A DNA stretch of 64,000 nt, from positions 124,001 to 188,000 of the forward strand of contig NZ_JAIUZI010000008.1 in the NCBI RefSeq assembly GCF_020171285.1. Reading direction: 5' to 3'. Positions 21,536-30,567 of this stretch are shown here, one piece after another; the first letter of the stretch is position 1, and each line of letters begins with the position of its first letter. Source of the stretch: Seohaeicola saemankumensis. GTDB taxonomy: Bacteria; Pseudomonadota; Alphaproteobacteria; Rhodobacterales; Rhodobacteraceae. The notes beneath the pieces are model-generated. The model was not told the DNA's origin. It saw only the letters and a list, made by a program, of their open reading frames with translations, and did not search any database. The translations under genes and the position numbers were made by a program.

Positions 21536-22315
21536 TTGAAGACAGTCATTCTTGCCGGCGGGCTGGGGACACGTATCAGCGAAGAATCCCACCTGCGCCC
21601 GAAGCCAATGATCGAAATCGGCGGCCGCCCGATCCTGTGGCACATCATGAAGCTGTACGGCCACCACGGGCTGAACGAGTTCGTGATCTGCTGCGGCTAC
21701 AAGGGCTATATGATCAAGGAGTATTTCGCCAATTACTTCCTGCATATGTCCGATGTGACCATCGACCTGAGCGACAATTCGATGGAAGTGCACACCCAGG
21801 CGGCGGAACCGTGGAAGATCACCCTGATCGACACCGGCGAACACACCCAGACCGGCGGGCGCATCCGGCGCGTGCGCGATTACGTCGATGGCCCGTTCTG
21901 CCTGACCTATGGCGATGGCGTCAGCGACGTGGACCTGAGCGGGCTGGTCGAATTCCACGCGCGCCAGGACTGTGAGGTCACGCTGACCGCCATCCAGCCG
22001 GCAGGGCGCTTTGGCGCGCTGGGGATCGACGGCGACCGGGTGACCCGGTTCGACGAAAAGCCGCAGGGCGATAACCGATGGATCAACGGCGGGTTCATGG
22101 TCTGCAACCCGTCGGTTTTTGACCGGCTGGAGGGGGACGACACGATCTTTGAGAAGGCACCGCTGGAAGGGCTGGCGCGGGACCGGCAGCTGGCGCTGTG
22201 GAAGCATTCGGGGTTCTGGATGGCGATGGACACGCTGCGCGACAAGAACCAGCTGGAGACGATGTGGGCCGAGGGCCGCGCGCCATGGAAGGTCTGGGAG
22301 CCGATCCGGGGATGA
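21536..22315 (+). CDS. rfbF: glucose-1-phosphate cytidylyltransferase (RfbF)
   Basis: 259 residues. It makes CDP-glucose from glucose-1-phosphate and CTP, the entry to CDP-6-deoxysugars. Nucleotidyltransferase signature VILAGGLGTRISEESHLRPKP; further family blocks are GGRPILWHIMKLY, CGYKGYMIKEYF and the metal/sugar site TYGDGVSDVD. The start is a TTG at 21536, the only one giving the family N-terminus KTVILAGG. It overlaps the next gene by 4 bp and opens a seven-gene operon with overlaps at every junction. Confidence 0.95.
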   Translation: MKTVILAGGLGTRISEESHLRPKPMIEIGGRPILWHIMKLYGHHGLNEFVICCGYKGYMIKEYFANYFLHMSDVTIDLSDNSMEVHTQAAEPWKITLIDTGEHTQTGGRIRRVRDYVDGPFCLTYGDGVSDVDLSGLVEFHARQDCEVTLTAIQPAGRFGALGIDGDRVTRFDEKPQGDNRWINGGFMVCNPSVFDRLEGDDTIFEKAPLEGLARDRQLALWKHSGFWMAMDTLRDKNQLETMWAEGRAPWKVWEPIRG

Positions 22316-23352
22316 GTTTCTGGCGGGGCAAGCGGGTTCTGGTGACCGGTCACACCGGGTTCAAGGGCAGCTGGCTGTCGCAGTGGCTGTGCGATCTGGG
22401 TGCCGAGGTTTCGGGCTATGCGCTGGTGCCCGATACCGATCCGGCGCTGTTCGACCAGCTGGGGCTGGCCGCGCGGATGGCGCACCGGATCGACGATATC
22501 CGGGACGCCAGGGCACTGGCGGGCTGGATCCGCGAGGGGCAGCCGGACGTGGTGTTTCACCTGGCCGCGCAACCGCTTGTGCTGGCCTCTTACGACGATC
22601 CGCTGACCACGTGGGACACCAACGTGATGGGCACGGCGCATCTGCTGGAGGCGCTGCGGCCGCTGGATCACACCTGTGCGGCGGTGCTGATCACCACCGA
22701 CAAGGTCTATGAGAACCGCGAATGGGTGCACCCCTATCGCGAGGGCGACCGGCTGGGCGGGCATGACCCTTATTCGGCCTCCAAGGCGGGCAGCGAGCTG
22801 GTGATCGCCAGCTACCGCAAGTCGTTCTTTGGCGGGCACCCGGTGCGGCTGGCCTCGGCGCGGGCGGGCAACGTGATCGGCGGCGGCGACTGGGCCGACA
22901 ACCGCATTCTGCCCGATATCATCCGCGCGTTGTCGGCCGGGCGGCCGATCCCGGTGCGCAACCCGGCGGCCCGGCGCCCGTGGCAGCATGTGCTCGAGCC
23001 ACTGGCGGGGTACATGCGGCTGGCGGAACGTCTGTACGAGGGGGCGGCGTTGGCCGAGGCCTATAACTTTGGCCCCGAAGCGCATGACGTCAGATCGGTG
23101 GGCGATCTGGTGCAGGGGGCGCTGGCGCAGTGGCCCGGCGACTGGGACGATCAGTCCGACCCGAACGCCCGGCACGAGGCGGGGTTGCTGAGCCTCGGGA
23201 TCGAACAGGCGCGCGCCGATCTGGGCTATGCCCCGCGATGGGATTTCGCACGCGGGCTGGAACGGTCGGTGGCATGGTACCACGCGGTGCACGGCGGGGC
23301 CGATCCGCTGTCGGTGACACGGGCGCAGATCGAAGAGTTCGGTGCGCCATGA
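22312..23352 (+). CDS. rfbG: CDP-glucose 4,6-dehydratase (RfbG)
   Basis: 346 residues, an extended short-chain dehydrogenase. It converts CDP-glucose to CDP-4-keto-6-deoxyglucose. NAD-binding motif VTGHTGFKGSWL; active-site Tyr-Lys in DPYSASKAGSELV; Ser/Thr of the triad in LITTDKVYENREW; the AGNVIGGGDWADNRILPD block is typical of RfbG. It overlaps rfbF (ATGA) and the epimerase gene (ATGA). Confidence 0.96.
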   Translation: MSFWRGKRVLVTGHTGFKGSWLSQWLCDLGAEVSGYALVPDTDPALFDQLGLAARMAHRIDDIRDARALAGWIREGQPDVVFHLAAQPLVLASYDDPLTTWDTNVMGTAHLLEALRPLDHTCAAVLITTDKVYENREWVHPYREGDRLGGHDPYSASKAGSELVIASYRKSFFGGHPVRLASARAGNVIGGGDWADNRILPDIIRALSAGRPIPVRNPAARRPWQHVLEPLAGYMRLAERLYEGAALAEAYNFGPEAHDVRSVGDLVQGALAQWPGDWDDQSDPNARHEAGLLSLGIEQARADLGYAPRWDFARGLERSVAWYHAVHGGADPLSVTRAQIEEFGAP

Positions 23353-23891
23353 TCTTTGATCCGCTGCCATTGCAGGGCGCCTACGAGATCCGGCTGGAGC
23401 GGCGCGAGGACGACCGCGGGTTCTTTGCGCGCACCTATTGCGACGCGGAGTTCGCCGGCCATGGGCTGAACACGACCTGGGTGCAGATGAATGTCTCGAT
23501 GAGCCGCGACGCGGGCACCCTGCGCGGGTTGCATTTTCAGCGCGGTCCGGCCGCCGAGGTCAAGCTGATCCGCTGCCTGCGCGGGCGCGCCTTTGACGTG
23601 ATCGTGGATTTGCGTGATGGGTCAGAGTCTTATGGCGCGTTCTTTAGCCTGGTTCTGGACCAGGATGCGCTGAACGCGATCTATGTGCCCAAGGGGTTCG
23701 CCCACGGGTTTCAGACCCTGACAGCGGACACCGAGCTGCAGTATCTTCATTCCACCGCCTATGCCCCCGGGCATGAGGGCGGGATCAACCCGTTGGATCC
23801 GGATCTGACCATCGACTGGCCCCTGCCGGTTGCCGTGATGTCGGACCGCGACCGGAACCTGCCAGCGCTGAGGGAGTGCGCCCCGTTATGA
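23349..23891 (+). CDS. dTDP-4-dehydrorhamnose 3,5-epimerase family protein (RfbC-like)
   Basis: 180 residues of the cupin-fold RmlC family. The catalytic His is in TLRGLHFQRGP, and the PKGFAHGFQTL and ELQYLHSTAYAPGHEGGINP blocks follow. In this operon it should act on a CDP-4-keto-6-deoxyhexose, not a dTDP sugar, inverting C3 and/or C5. The start overlaps the rfbG stop (ATGA). Confidence 0.9.
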   Translation: MIFDPLPLQGAYEIRLERREDDRGFFARTYCDAEFAGHGLNTTWVQMNVSMSRDAGTLRGLHFQRGPAAEVKLIRCLRGRAFDVIVDLRDGSESYGAFFSLVLDQDALNAIYVPKGFAHGFQTLTADTELQYLHSTAYAPGHEGGINPLDPDLTIDWPLPVAVMSDRDRNLPALRECAPL

Positions 23892-25108
23892 CCCAGAGTT
23901 GCCGCCATTGCGGGACGCCATTGACGATCGAGTTTCTCGACCTTGGCCACGCGCCGCCGTCCAATGCCTATCTTCCGCCCGAGGGGCTGGCGCGGCCCGA
24001 GCTGACCTATCCGCTGCGGTTGAGGGCCTGTTCGGATTGCCGGCTGGTCCAGACCGAGGATTTCGCCGCCGCCGATGCGCTCTTTACCGAGGATTACGCC
24101 TATTTCTCGTCGACCTCGCGCAGCTGGCTGGACCACGCCGCGCGTTATGCGGAGATGATCACCGCGCGGTTAGGGCTGGGGCCTGACAGCCATGTGATCG
24201 AGGTGGCGTCGAACGATGGCTACCTGCTGAAGAACTTCGTCGCGGCGGGCATTCCCTGTCTGGGGGTGGAGCCGACCGACAGCACCGCGCAGGCGGCCGA
24301 GGATCTGGGCATCCCGGTGCTGCGGGCGTTTTTTGGCGAGGAAATGGCGGGTGACCTGCCCAAGGCTGATCTGATCGCGGGCAATAACGTCTATGCGCAT
24401 GTGCCTGATATCAATGACTTTACCCGAGGTCTGGCTGCCGCGCTAAAGCCGCAGGGGGTGGTCACGCTGGAGTTTCCGCACCTGATGCGGCTGGTGGAAT
24501 TCAACCAGTTCGACACGGTCTATCACGAGCATTTCTCCTATCTGTCGCTGATGGCGGTCGAGCGGATCATGCAGGCCGCCGGGCTGCGGGTGTTCGATGT
24601 CGAAGAGCTGCCGACCCATGGCGGATCGCTGCGGATCTATGCCTGTTTGCAGGGGGCGGATCATGCCCAGACCGGGGCGGTGGAGGCGCTGCGCGCGGAA
24701 GAGGCCGCGCGGGGCATGGGCGAGGATGCCTATTACATGGCGTTTCAGGCCAAGGCCGAGACGGTCAAGAACGATTTCCTGCGCTTCCTGCTGCAGGCCA
24801 GGGCCGAAGGCAAGAGCGTGGCCGGCTATGGCGCGGCGGCCAAGGGCAACACGTTGCTGAACTTTGGCGGGGTCAAACCGGATCTGGTGAGCTTTGTCTG
24901 CGACGCGGCGCCGTCGAAACAGGGCAAGCTGCTGCCGGGCAGCCATATTCCGGTTCTGGCGCCCGACGTCCTGCGCGCGCGGCGCCCCGATTACCTGGTG
25001 ATCTTTCCGTGGAACATCGGCGAGGAGATCCGGGCGCAGAACGCGGATCTGGCGGCGCAGGGCACGCGGTTTGTCACCGCCGTGCCCGACCTGCGGATCA
25101 GCGAATGA
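23888..25108 (+). CDS. nucleotide-sugar C-methyltransferase (Methyltransf_13/14 architecture)
   Basis: 406 residues. The N-terminal zinc-binding domain has C-x2-C pairs (CRHCG near residue 5, CSDCRLVQTEDF near residue 48). The SAM domain includes VIEVASNDGYLLKNF, and the C-terminal domain includes VAGYGAAAKGNTLLNF. This is the TylC3/NovU-type layout for C-3 methylation of 4-keto-6-deoxysugars. HEHFSYLSL holds the expected catalytic His pair. In this operon it would yield a branched CDP-deoxysugar. It is coupled by ATGA overlaps on both sides. Confidence 0.9.
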   Translation: MTQSCRHCGTPLTIEFLDLGHAPPSNAYLPPEGLARPELTYPLRLRACSDCRLVQTEDFAAADALFTEDYAYFSSTSRSWLDHAARYAEMITARLGLGPDSHVIEVASNDGYLLKNFVAAGIPCLGVEPTDSTAQAAEDLGIPVLRAFFGEEMAGDLPKADLIAGNNVYAHVPDINDFTRGLAAALKPQGVVTLEFPHLMRLVEFNQFDTVYHEHFSYLSLMAVERIMQAAGLRVFDVEELPTHGGSLRIYACLQGADHAQTGAVEALRAEEAARGMGEDAYYMAFQAKAETVKNDFLRFLLQARAEGKSVAGYGAAAKGNTLLNFGGVKPDLVSFVCDAAPSKQGKLLPGSHIPVLAPDVLRARRPDYLVIFPWNIGEEIRAQNADLAAQGTRFVTAVPDLRISE

Positions 25109-25938
25109 CCCGTGTTCTGATCACCGGCGCAACCGGCTTTGTCGGTCGCGTGGTGGCCGCGCAGCTGCGGGCGCGCGGGCTGGATCTGCGCGCGGTGGTC
25201 CGGCGCGGCGCTGAATTTGACCTGAAGACCGGTGACGAGGTTGTTGAAACGGATGATCTTTTTGCTGAATCCGCCGATTGGTGGGCAGAGCACTGCCGCG
25301 ACGTGGACATGGTCGTTCACGTGGCCTGGTATGCCGAGCCGGGCAAATACCTGACGTCGGACCGCAATCTGGACTGTCTGTCCGGCACCGTGGCCCTGGC
25401 GCGGGGGGCGGCCCGCGCCGGTGTGCGCCGCTTTGTCGGTGTCGGGACCTGTTTCGAATATGATCTGAGTGGCGGGCGGCTGAGCCCGCAAACCCCGCTG
25501 GAGCCGCTGACGCCCTATGCGGCGGCCAAGGCGAGCACATTTCTGACGCTGAACCAATGGCTGCCGCTGCAGGGGGTGGAATTTCTGTGGGGGCGGCTGT
25601 TCTACCTCTATGGTGCGGGCGAAGATCCCCGGCGGCTGGTGCCTTACCTGCATCAGCAGATGCAGGCCGGCGCGCGTGCCGATCTGACCAGCGGCACCCA
25701 GATCCGCGATTTCATGGATGTCGAGGATGCGGCCGCGATGCTGGTGGATGACGCGCTGAGCGCGCGCACCGGCGCCAGCAACATCGCCAGTGGCACCGGC
25801 ATCACCGTGCGCGCCCTTGCCGAGCGCATCGCGGACCAGTATGGCCGCCGCGACCTGCTGAATTTCGGGGCGCGTCCCGACAACCTGACTGATCCGCCCT
25901 GCGTGATCGGCCTGCGCGAGGAGGAGTTCACATCATGA
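25105..25938 (+). CDS. NAD(P)-dependent sugar epimerase/reductase (extended SDR)
   Basis: 277 residues. N-terminal dinucleotide motif VLITGATGFVGRVVA; the SDR Tyr-Lys pair is in LTPYAAAKAST, with GVGTCFEY before it. It resembles the RfbJ/abequose-synthase class that reduces the 4-keto group at the end of CDP-deoxysugar pathways. The position after the C-methyltransferase fits a terminal 4-ketoreductase. Whether it reduces or epimerises cannot be read from the sequence. Confidence 0.85.
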   Translation: MTRVLITGATGFVGRVVAAQLRARGLDLRAVVRRGAEFDLKTGDEVVETDDLFAESADWWAEHCRDVDMVVHVAWYAEPGKYLTSDRNLDCLSGTVALARGAARAGVRRFVGVGTCFEYDLSGGRLSPQTPLEPLTPYAAAKASTFLTLNQWLPLQGVEFLWGRLFYLYGAGEDPRRLVPYLHQQMQAGARADLTSGTQIRDFMDVEDAAAMLVDDALSARTGASNIASGTGITVRALAERIADQYGRRDLLNFGARPDNLTDPPCVIGLREEEFTS

Positions 25939-26978
25939 GCGATCACAGGCTGCTCTATGAGGCCGCCGATTTCCCGGTGTTCCAGAACCGCATGTACGAC
26001 AGTCCTGAGGCGGCGCGGGCCTGCCCGCGCGGGCAGATTGAACTGGTCGAGGACCTGCGCAGCGGGCTGATCTACAACGCGGCCTTTGACCCTGACCTGA
26101 TGGTCTATGACGCGGAGTATCAGAACGAACAGGCCAATTCCGGCCCGTTCCGCGCGCATCTGGACTGGGCCGCTGATCTGGTGATCGACAAGATGGGCAA
26201 GCGGCTGATCGAGGTGGGGTGCGGCAAGGGCACGTTTCTGGAGATGCTGGCGGATCGCGGCGCGCAGATCACCGGCTTTGATCCGACCTACGAGGGCGAC
26301 GACCCGCGCATCGAAAAGGTCTATTTCGGCCCCGACCTGGGGCTGAACGCCGACGGGCTGGTATTGCGCCATGTACTGGAACACATTGAAAACCCGGTCG
26401 GTTTCCTGCGCCAGCTGGCGGAGGCAAACAGCGGCGGGCTGATCTATATCGAGGTGCCCTGTTTCGACTGGATCTGTGACAACCGGGCGTGGTTCGACAT
26501 TTTCTACGAGCATGTGAATTATTTCCGGCTGTCGGATTTCCACAAGATCTTTGGCCGCGTGGTCGCGGCGGGGCATTGTTTCGGCGGTCAGTACCTCTAT
26601 GTCGTCGGCGACCTGTCCAGCCTGCGCGACCCGGCTTATGACCCGACCAGCCGGGCGCCGTTTCCGGCCGATTTCACCGATACGCTGGCCGCCGCCAACA
26701 CGACGCCGCAAGACGTGGTCTGGGGCGGCGCGTCCAAGGGGCTGATCTATTCGATGCTGCGGGCGCGGGCCGGGCGGCCGGTGGCGGGGATCGTGGACAT
26801 CAACCCGGCGAAACAGGGCAAGTTCCTGGCCGGCACCGGGCTGCGGGTCAGCGCGCCCGACGACATTCTGCCGGGTTTGCCGGACGACACCCGCATCCTG
26901 GTGATGAATCCAAACTATACTGATGAAATCAAATCCATGTCGGGCAACCGATTTACCTATGTCGAGGTGGGCGCATGA
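25935..26978 (+). CDS. class I SAM-dependent methyltransferase of the sugar operon
   Basis: 347 residues. SAM motif LIEVGCGKGTFLEMLADRG, then LVLRHVLEHIENPVGFLRQLAEA. The C-terminal domain (VVWGGASKGLIYSML, INPAKQGKFLAGTG) resembles the Methyltransf_14 domain of the neighbouring C-methyltransferase, but the N-terminal Cys-pair zinc domain is absent. It likely methylates a sugar or nucleotide-sugar. It overlaps the genes on both sides by 4 bp. Confidence 0.85.
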   Translation: MSDHRLLYEAADFPVFQNRMYDSPEAARACPRGQIELVEDLRSGLIYNAAFDPDLMVYDAEYQNEQANSGPFRAHLDWAADLVIDKMGKRLIEVGCGKGTFLEMLADRGAQITGFDPTYEGDDPRIEKVYFGPDLGLNADGLVLRHVLEHIENPVGFLRQLAEANSGGLIYIEVPCFDWICDNRAWFDIFYEHVNYFRLSDFHKIFGRVVAAGHCFGGQYLYVVGDLSSLRDPAYDPTSRAPFPADFTDTLAAANTTPQDVVWGGASKGLIYSMLRARAGRPVAGIVDINPAKQGKFLAGTGLRVSAPDDILPGLPDDTRILVMNPNYTDEIKSMSGNRFTYVEVGA

Positions 26979-27745
26979 GCGACTTTAAATCCGAAATTCC
27001 GGGCCGCATCGCGGCGATGCAGCAGAACACGGCGCTGACCGGCGCGGCGAAGGAGTTCCTGCGCGCCTCGGCGGGGGCGGAGTATTCCTATAACTACCAC
27101 TGGCTTGGGCGGCCGATCATCCAGTACCCGCAGGACATCGTCGCCATGCAGGAGCTGATCTGGGAGATCAAGCCCGACCTGATCGTGGAAACCGGCATCG
27201 CGCATGGCGGGTCGCTGATCTTTTCGGCCTCCGTACTGGCGATGCTCGACATGTGCGAGGCGATCGAGAAGGGCGAGACGCTGGACCCGGCGCAGTCCAG
27301 GCGCAAGGTGATCGGGGTCGACATCGACATCCGCGCCCACAACCGGGCGGCGATGGACGCGCATCCGATGCGGTCGCGGATCGAGATGATCGAAGGATCA
27401 AGCATCGCCGAAGACACCATCGCGCAGGTCAAGGCCGCCGCCCAGGGGTACGAGACCGTTCTGGTCTGTCTCGACAGCATGCACACCCATGATCATGTGC
27501 TGGCCGAGCTGGAGGCCTATGCGCCGCTGGCGTCCAAGGGCAGCTACTGCGTGGTCTTCGATACGCTGATCGAGGATATGGCCGAGGATGAATACCCCAA
27601 CCGGCCGTGGGGCAAGGGCGACAACCCCAAGACCGCCGTCTGGGAATACCTGACGTCACACCCCGAGTTCGAGATCGACAAATCGATCCCCGACAAGCTG
27701 ATGATCACCGTCGCGCACGACGGGTTCCTCAAGCGGGTGTCATAG
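26975..27745 (+). CDS. CmcI-like methyltransferase (cephalosporin hydroxylase/rhamnosyl O-methyltransferase family)
   Basis: 256 residues. The segments NYHWLGRPIIQYPQDIVAMQE, DLIVETGIAHGGSLIFSASVL, VIGVDIDIRAHNR and LVCLDSMHTHDHVLAEL are family blocks of CmcI-type proteins, which are SAM-dependent O-methyltransferases despite the hydroxylase name. In polysaccharide clusters they usually O-methylate a sugar. It is the last gene of the operon; its end overlaps by 6 bp the end of the convergent glycosyltransferase. Confidence 0.88.
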   Translation: MSDFKSEIPGRIAAMQQNTALTGAAKEFLRASAGAEYSYNYHWLGRPIIQYPQDIVAMQELIWEIKPDLIVETGIAHGGSLIFSASVLAMLDMCEAIEKGETLDPAQSRRKVIGVDIDIRAHNRAAMDAHPMRSRIEMIEGSSIAEDTIAQVKAAAQGYETVLVCLDSMHTHDHVLAELEAYAPLASKGSYCVVFDTLIEDMAEDEYPNRPWGKGDNPKTAVWEYLTSHPEFEIDKSIPDKLMITVAHDGFLKRVS

Positions 27746-28978
27746 CTCTGTCTTGAAGGCGCGGGCGCGGTTGCGCGCCTGTTTCCAGGCGCGGGCCGGG
27801 CTCAGGCTGCCGTCGAGCACCGCGCCATAATCCGCCCCCAGCACCGCGTCCACCACATGGGTCGCGGTCAGAACGGTGTTCTGGCCGTTCTCCTCGGCCG
27901 AGCGCCGAAAACTGCGCAGCTGTCCGCGCACCCGCGCGAGCCGCTCGGCGAATTTGCGTTTGGGCAGGGGCGGCTGCGCGCGGGCCTGATCCAGCTGCGC
28001 GCGGGTGCCGGTTTGTTCGGCATAGCTGTCCAGGATCCCGCCGACGCGCGCGGCCTCTTCGGGTTTGGCGCGCGCCGCGTTCAGCGCCAGACGGTACCAT
28101 GCGGTATAGTCCGGCGCCGGGTCGTCAAAGCCGCCGCGCGCCCGCAGGGTTTCCAGCGTGGCAAGGAACACCAACTGGATGGTCAGCGCGTGATCGATGA
28201 TGTCGTCGTAGGGATCGGCGCGGTTTTCGGCGACAAAGGCTTTGCCGATCTTGTCGCTGGCGGTGCCGGGCTTGGGCGACTGATGCGCGCCGCCGGTGCT
28301 GGCCGGGCCATAGCCGTTGATGGTGAACGGGTGGAAGGTATGCAGGAATCTTCCACCCAGATAGATGCTGCGGTATTGCAGGTTCACATCCGGGATCGTG
28401 CTGTCGAAGTAGAGCCCCGGCTTTGGTGCGATCCGGTCGAGATAGGCGCGCGACACGCAGCCGTGGTAGATGTTCGGCGTCGGATAGAGCTGCCCGAGAT
28501 CGCAGCGCATCAGCGCATCCAGATAGCTGCGCGGGTCGTATTCGACAGGCGCGCCAAAACATTCGTCGCGGTAGAACCGGATGCCGCCGGTCTTTTTGCC
28601 GTAGCCCTCGATGGGCCAGCCGTAGGTCGATTTGAACCAGCTGACGCCGTCGGGCTTTTCCTGTTCCAGCAGTCGGCGCAGGATCGGGAACTGACCGGTC
28701 AGCACCGCGTCATCATCGCCGATAAAGATGACATAGTCGCCGCTGCTGGCGACGAGCGAGCGGTTGAAGTTTTCGCGCATGGACACGCGGGCATCGGACG
28801 GCAGGTAGATCAGGCGCGGGTCGTCAAAGGCTTGGACCACCTCGCGGGTATTGTCGGTGCTGGCGTTGTCGGCGACGATCAGCTCGATGTCGGCGTCATC
28901 GATTTCCAGAACCGTGCGGATCGAGGCATCCAGATAAAACGCCCGTTCGCGGGTGGGGATAATGATGCTGATCTTCAT
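27740..28978 (-). CDS. glycosyltransferase family 2
   Basis: 412 residues, cytoplasmic GT-A fold. N-terminal MKISIIIPTRERAFYLDASI; nucleotide-binding acidic residues in LIVADNASTDNTREVV; DXD-type metal motif in YVIFIGDDDAVL. The C-terminal 150 residues are Ala/Arg-rich and family-less. It likely transfers the modified deoxysugar or a partner sugar. AGAGG precedes the ATG at 28978. It faces the CDP-sugar operon and overlaps its last gene, so it is on a separate transcript. Donor and acceptor are unknown. Confidence 0.88.
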   Translation of the reverse strand: MKISIIIPTRERAFYLDASIRTVLEIDDADIELIVADNASTDNTREVVQAFDDPRLIYLPSDARVSMRENFNRSLVASSGDYVIFIGDDDAVLTGQFPILRRLLEQEKPDGVSWFKSTYGWPIEGYGKKTGGIRFYRDECFGAPVEYDPRSYLDALMRCDLGQLYPTPNIYHGCVSRAYLDRIAPKPGLYFDSTIPDVNLQYRSIYLGGRFLHTFHPFTINGYGPASTGGAHQSPKPGTASDKIGKAFVAENRADPYDDIIDHALTIQLVFLATLETLRARGGFDDPAPDYTAWYRLALNAARAKPEEAARVGGILDSYAEQTGTRAQLDQARAQPPLPKRKFAERLARVRGQLRSFRRSAEENGQNTVLTATHVVDAVLGADYGAVLDGSLSPARAWKQARNRARAFKTEL

Positions 28979-29039
28979 CTGGGCCTCTGGGATATCTGAT
29001 GCAGCGATACGCCGCCCGCCGGGCTGCCGCAAGGGCCGC

Positions 29040-29654
29040 CTAGCCGTCCTGCGCGATCAGCCCCAGTCCGCGCAGGTAGATGCCGACACCGGTTTCCAGC
29101 AGATCCTCGGGCGGAAAGGGCGAGGCGGTGCCGGTGTTGCGTGCGTAAAGCTCTACCACGCCGTGGCTGAGCGCCCAGATATGGGCCGAAACCATCGAAG
29201 CCGGCGGGCGTTTTTCGGGCGGGATATGTTCCGAAAGGTCGGCGGCGGCCTTTTCCAGCACGCCGCGGGCCCGTGCGGCGGCGGCGGCCAGTTCCGGCGT
29301 TCGGTTCACCGAAATGCCGCTTTCGAACATGGCGATGTAGTGGCCGGGATGTTTGCGCGCAAAGGCGAGGTAGGCACGACCGGTCGCCTCGAAGGCGGCC
29401 AGCGCCGAGGGCTGGCCCTTGTCATAGGCGTATTGCATCAGGTCGGCGAACATCTCGAACCCCTGCCGCGCGCCTTCGGCGATCAGGTCCTCGCGGCCCT
29501 CGAAATGGCGATAGACCGCCGCCGGGGTGACGCCGGCGGTTTTGGCGGCCTCGGACAGGGTGAACCCGGTTGGCCCTTTCTCTTCGATCAGGGTCAGGGC
29601 GGCTTCGATCAGGGCCTGACGCAGGTTGCCGTGGTGATACCCGCGTTTAGACAT
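29040..29654 (-). CDS. TetR family transcriptional regulator
   Basis: 204 residues. The N-terminal [22 protein letters not shown] and the helix-turn-helix [28 protein letters not shown] are classic TetR with the WHG/TetR_C C-terminal type. I start at [10 protein letters not shown] (29654), whose ATG overlaps the end of ppk2 by 8 bp, so it is translated behind ppk2. The ligand is unknown; control of ppk2 itself or of a distant gene are both possible. Confidence 0.9.
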   Translation of the reverse strand: MSKRGYHHGNLRQALIEAALTLIEEKGPTGFTLSEAAKTAGVTPAAVYRHFEGREDLIAEGARQGFEMFADLMQYAYDKGQPSALAAFEATGRAYLAFARKHPGHYIAMFESGISVNRTPELAAAAARARGVLEKAAADLSEHIPPEKRPPASMVSAHIWALSHGVVELYARNTGTASPFPPEDLLETGVGIYLRGLGLIAQDG

Positions 29655-30516
29655 CCCAGATGTCCGGCCCGGCACAGATCAGCGGATCGGGTTTGCCGAT
29701 GGCCTTTTTGTCCTTGTGATCATAATCCAGCCCCAGCAGAACATGGCGGATCGCCGCGAGCCGCGCCCGGCGTTTGTCGTCGGAGCGCACGATCGTCCAG
29801 CCGGCATGTTTGGAGTGGCTGCGCATCAGCGTCTGCGAGATCGCCGCCGAATAGTCATCCCACTTGGCCAGACCGTTGACGTCGATCGGGCTGAGCTTCC
29901 ACTGTTTCAGGGGATCCTTTTCGCGGTCGAGGAACCGGCGCAATTGCTCGGCGCGACCGACGTTCAGCCAGAATTTGAACAGGTGGACGCCGTCATCGAC
30001 TAGCGCCCGCTCGAACGGCAGGACCTGGCGAAAGAACTTTTCGCGCTCTTTGTCGGTGCAAAAGCCGAACACCTTTTCGACGACGCCGCGATTGTACCAG
30101 CTGCGGTCGAAAAAGACGATTTCACCGCCCGATGGCAGGTGGTCGATGTAGCGCTGGAAATACCACTGGCTGCGTTCGCCGTCGGTGGGTTTGGACAGCG
30201 CCACGACACGGGCGCCGCGCGGGTTGAGGTTCTCGCGGAACCGCTTGATGGTGCCGCCCTTGCCGGCGGCATCGCGGCCTTCGAAAACGATCACGACACG
30301 CTGGCCGGTGGATTTGACCCAGGACTGCAGCTTGACCAGCTCGATCTGCAGCGCCTGCAGCTCTTTTTCATAGACCTTGCGGGCCAGACGCTCTGAATGC
30401 GGATAGCTGGGGTTCAGGATGTCCCCTTTCTCTGCGCGGCGGATCGCGTCGCGCACGTCCTTGGGGGCGTCAGAGTCGAAGTATTTCGAAATGGCTCCGT
30501 CAAAGGGGAGGTTCAT
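29647..30516 (-). CDS. ppk2: polyphosphate kinase 2
   Basis: 289 residues, class I PPK2, using polyphosphate to phosphorylate nucleoside diphosphates. Walker [17 protein letters not shown] (about residues 76-90), lid segment [26 protein letters not shown], Walker B region [18 protein letters not shown], and the C-terminal GLAKWDDYS block. GAGG lies 7 nt before the ATG at 30516. It is followed by the overlapping TetR gene. Confidence 0.95.
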   Translation of the reverse strand: MNLPFDGAISKYFDSDAPKDVRDAIRRAEKGDILNPSYPHSERLARKVYEKELQALQIELVKLQSWVKSTGQRVVIVFEGRDAAGKGGTIKRFRENLNPRGARVVALSKPTDGERSQWYFQRYIDHLPSGGEIVFFDRSWYNRGVVEKVFGFCTDKEREKFFRQVLPFERALVDDGVHLFKFWLNVGRAEQLRRFLDREKDPLKQWKLSPIDVNGLAKWDDYSAAISQTLMRSHSKHAGWTIVRSDDKRRARLAAIRHVLLGLDYDHKDKKAIGKPDPLICAGPDIWDV

Positions 30517-30567
30517 CGGCCTGCCTCGCGTTTTCTTCTGTCCAAGCAATATGGTATGTTAATCGCC

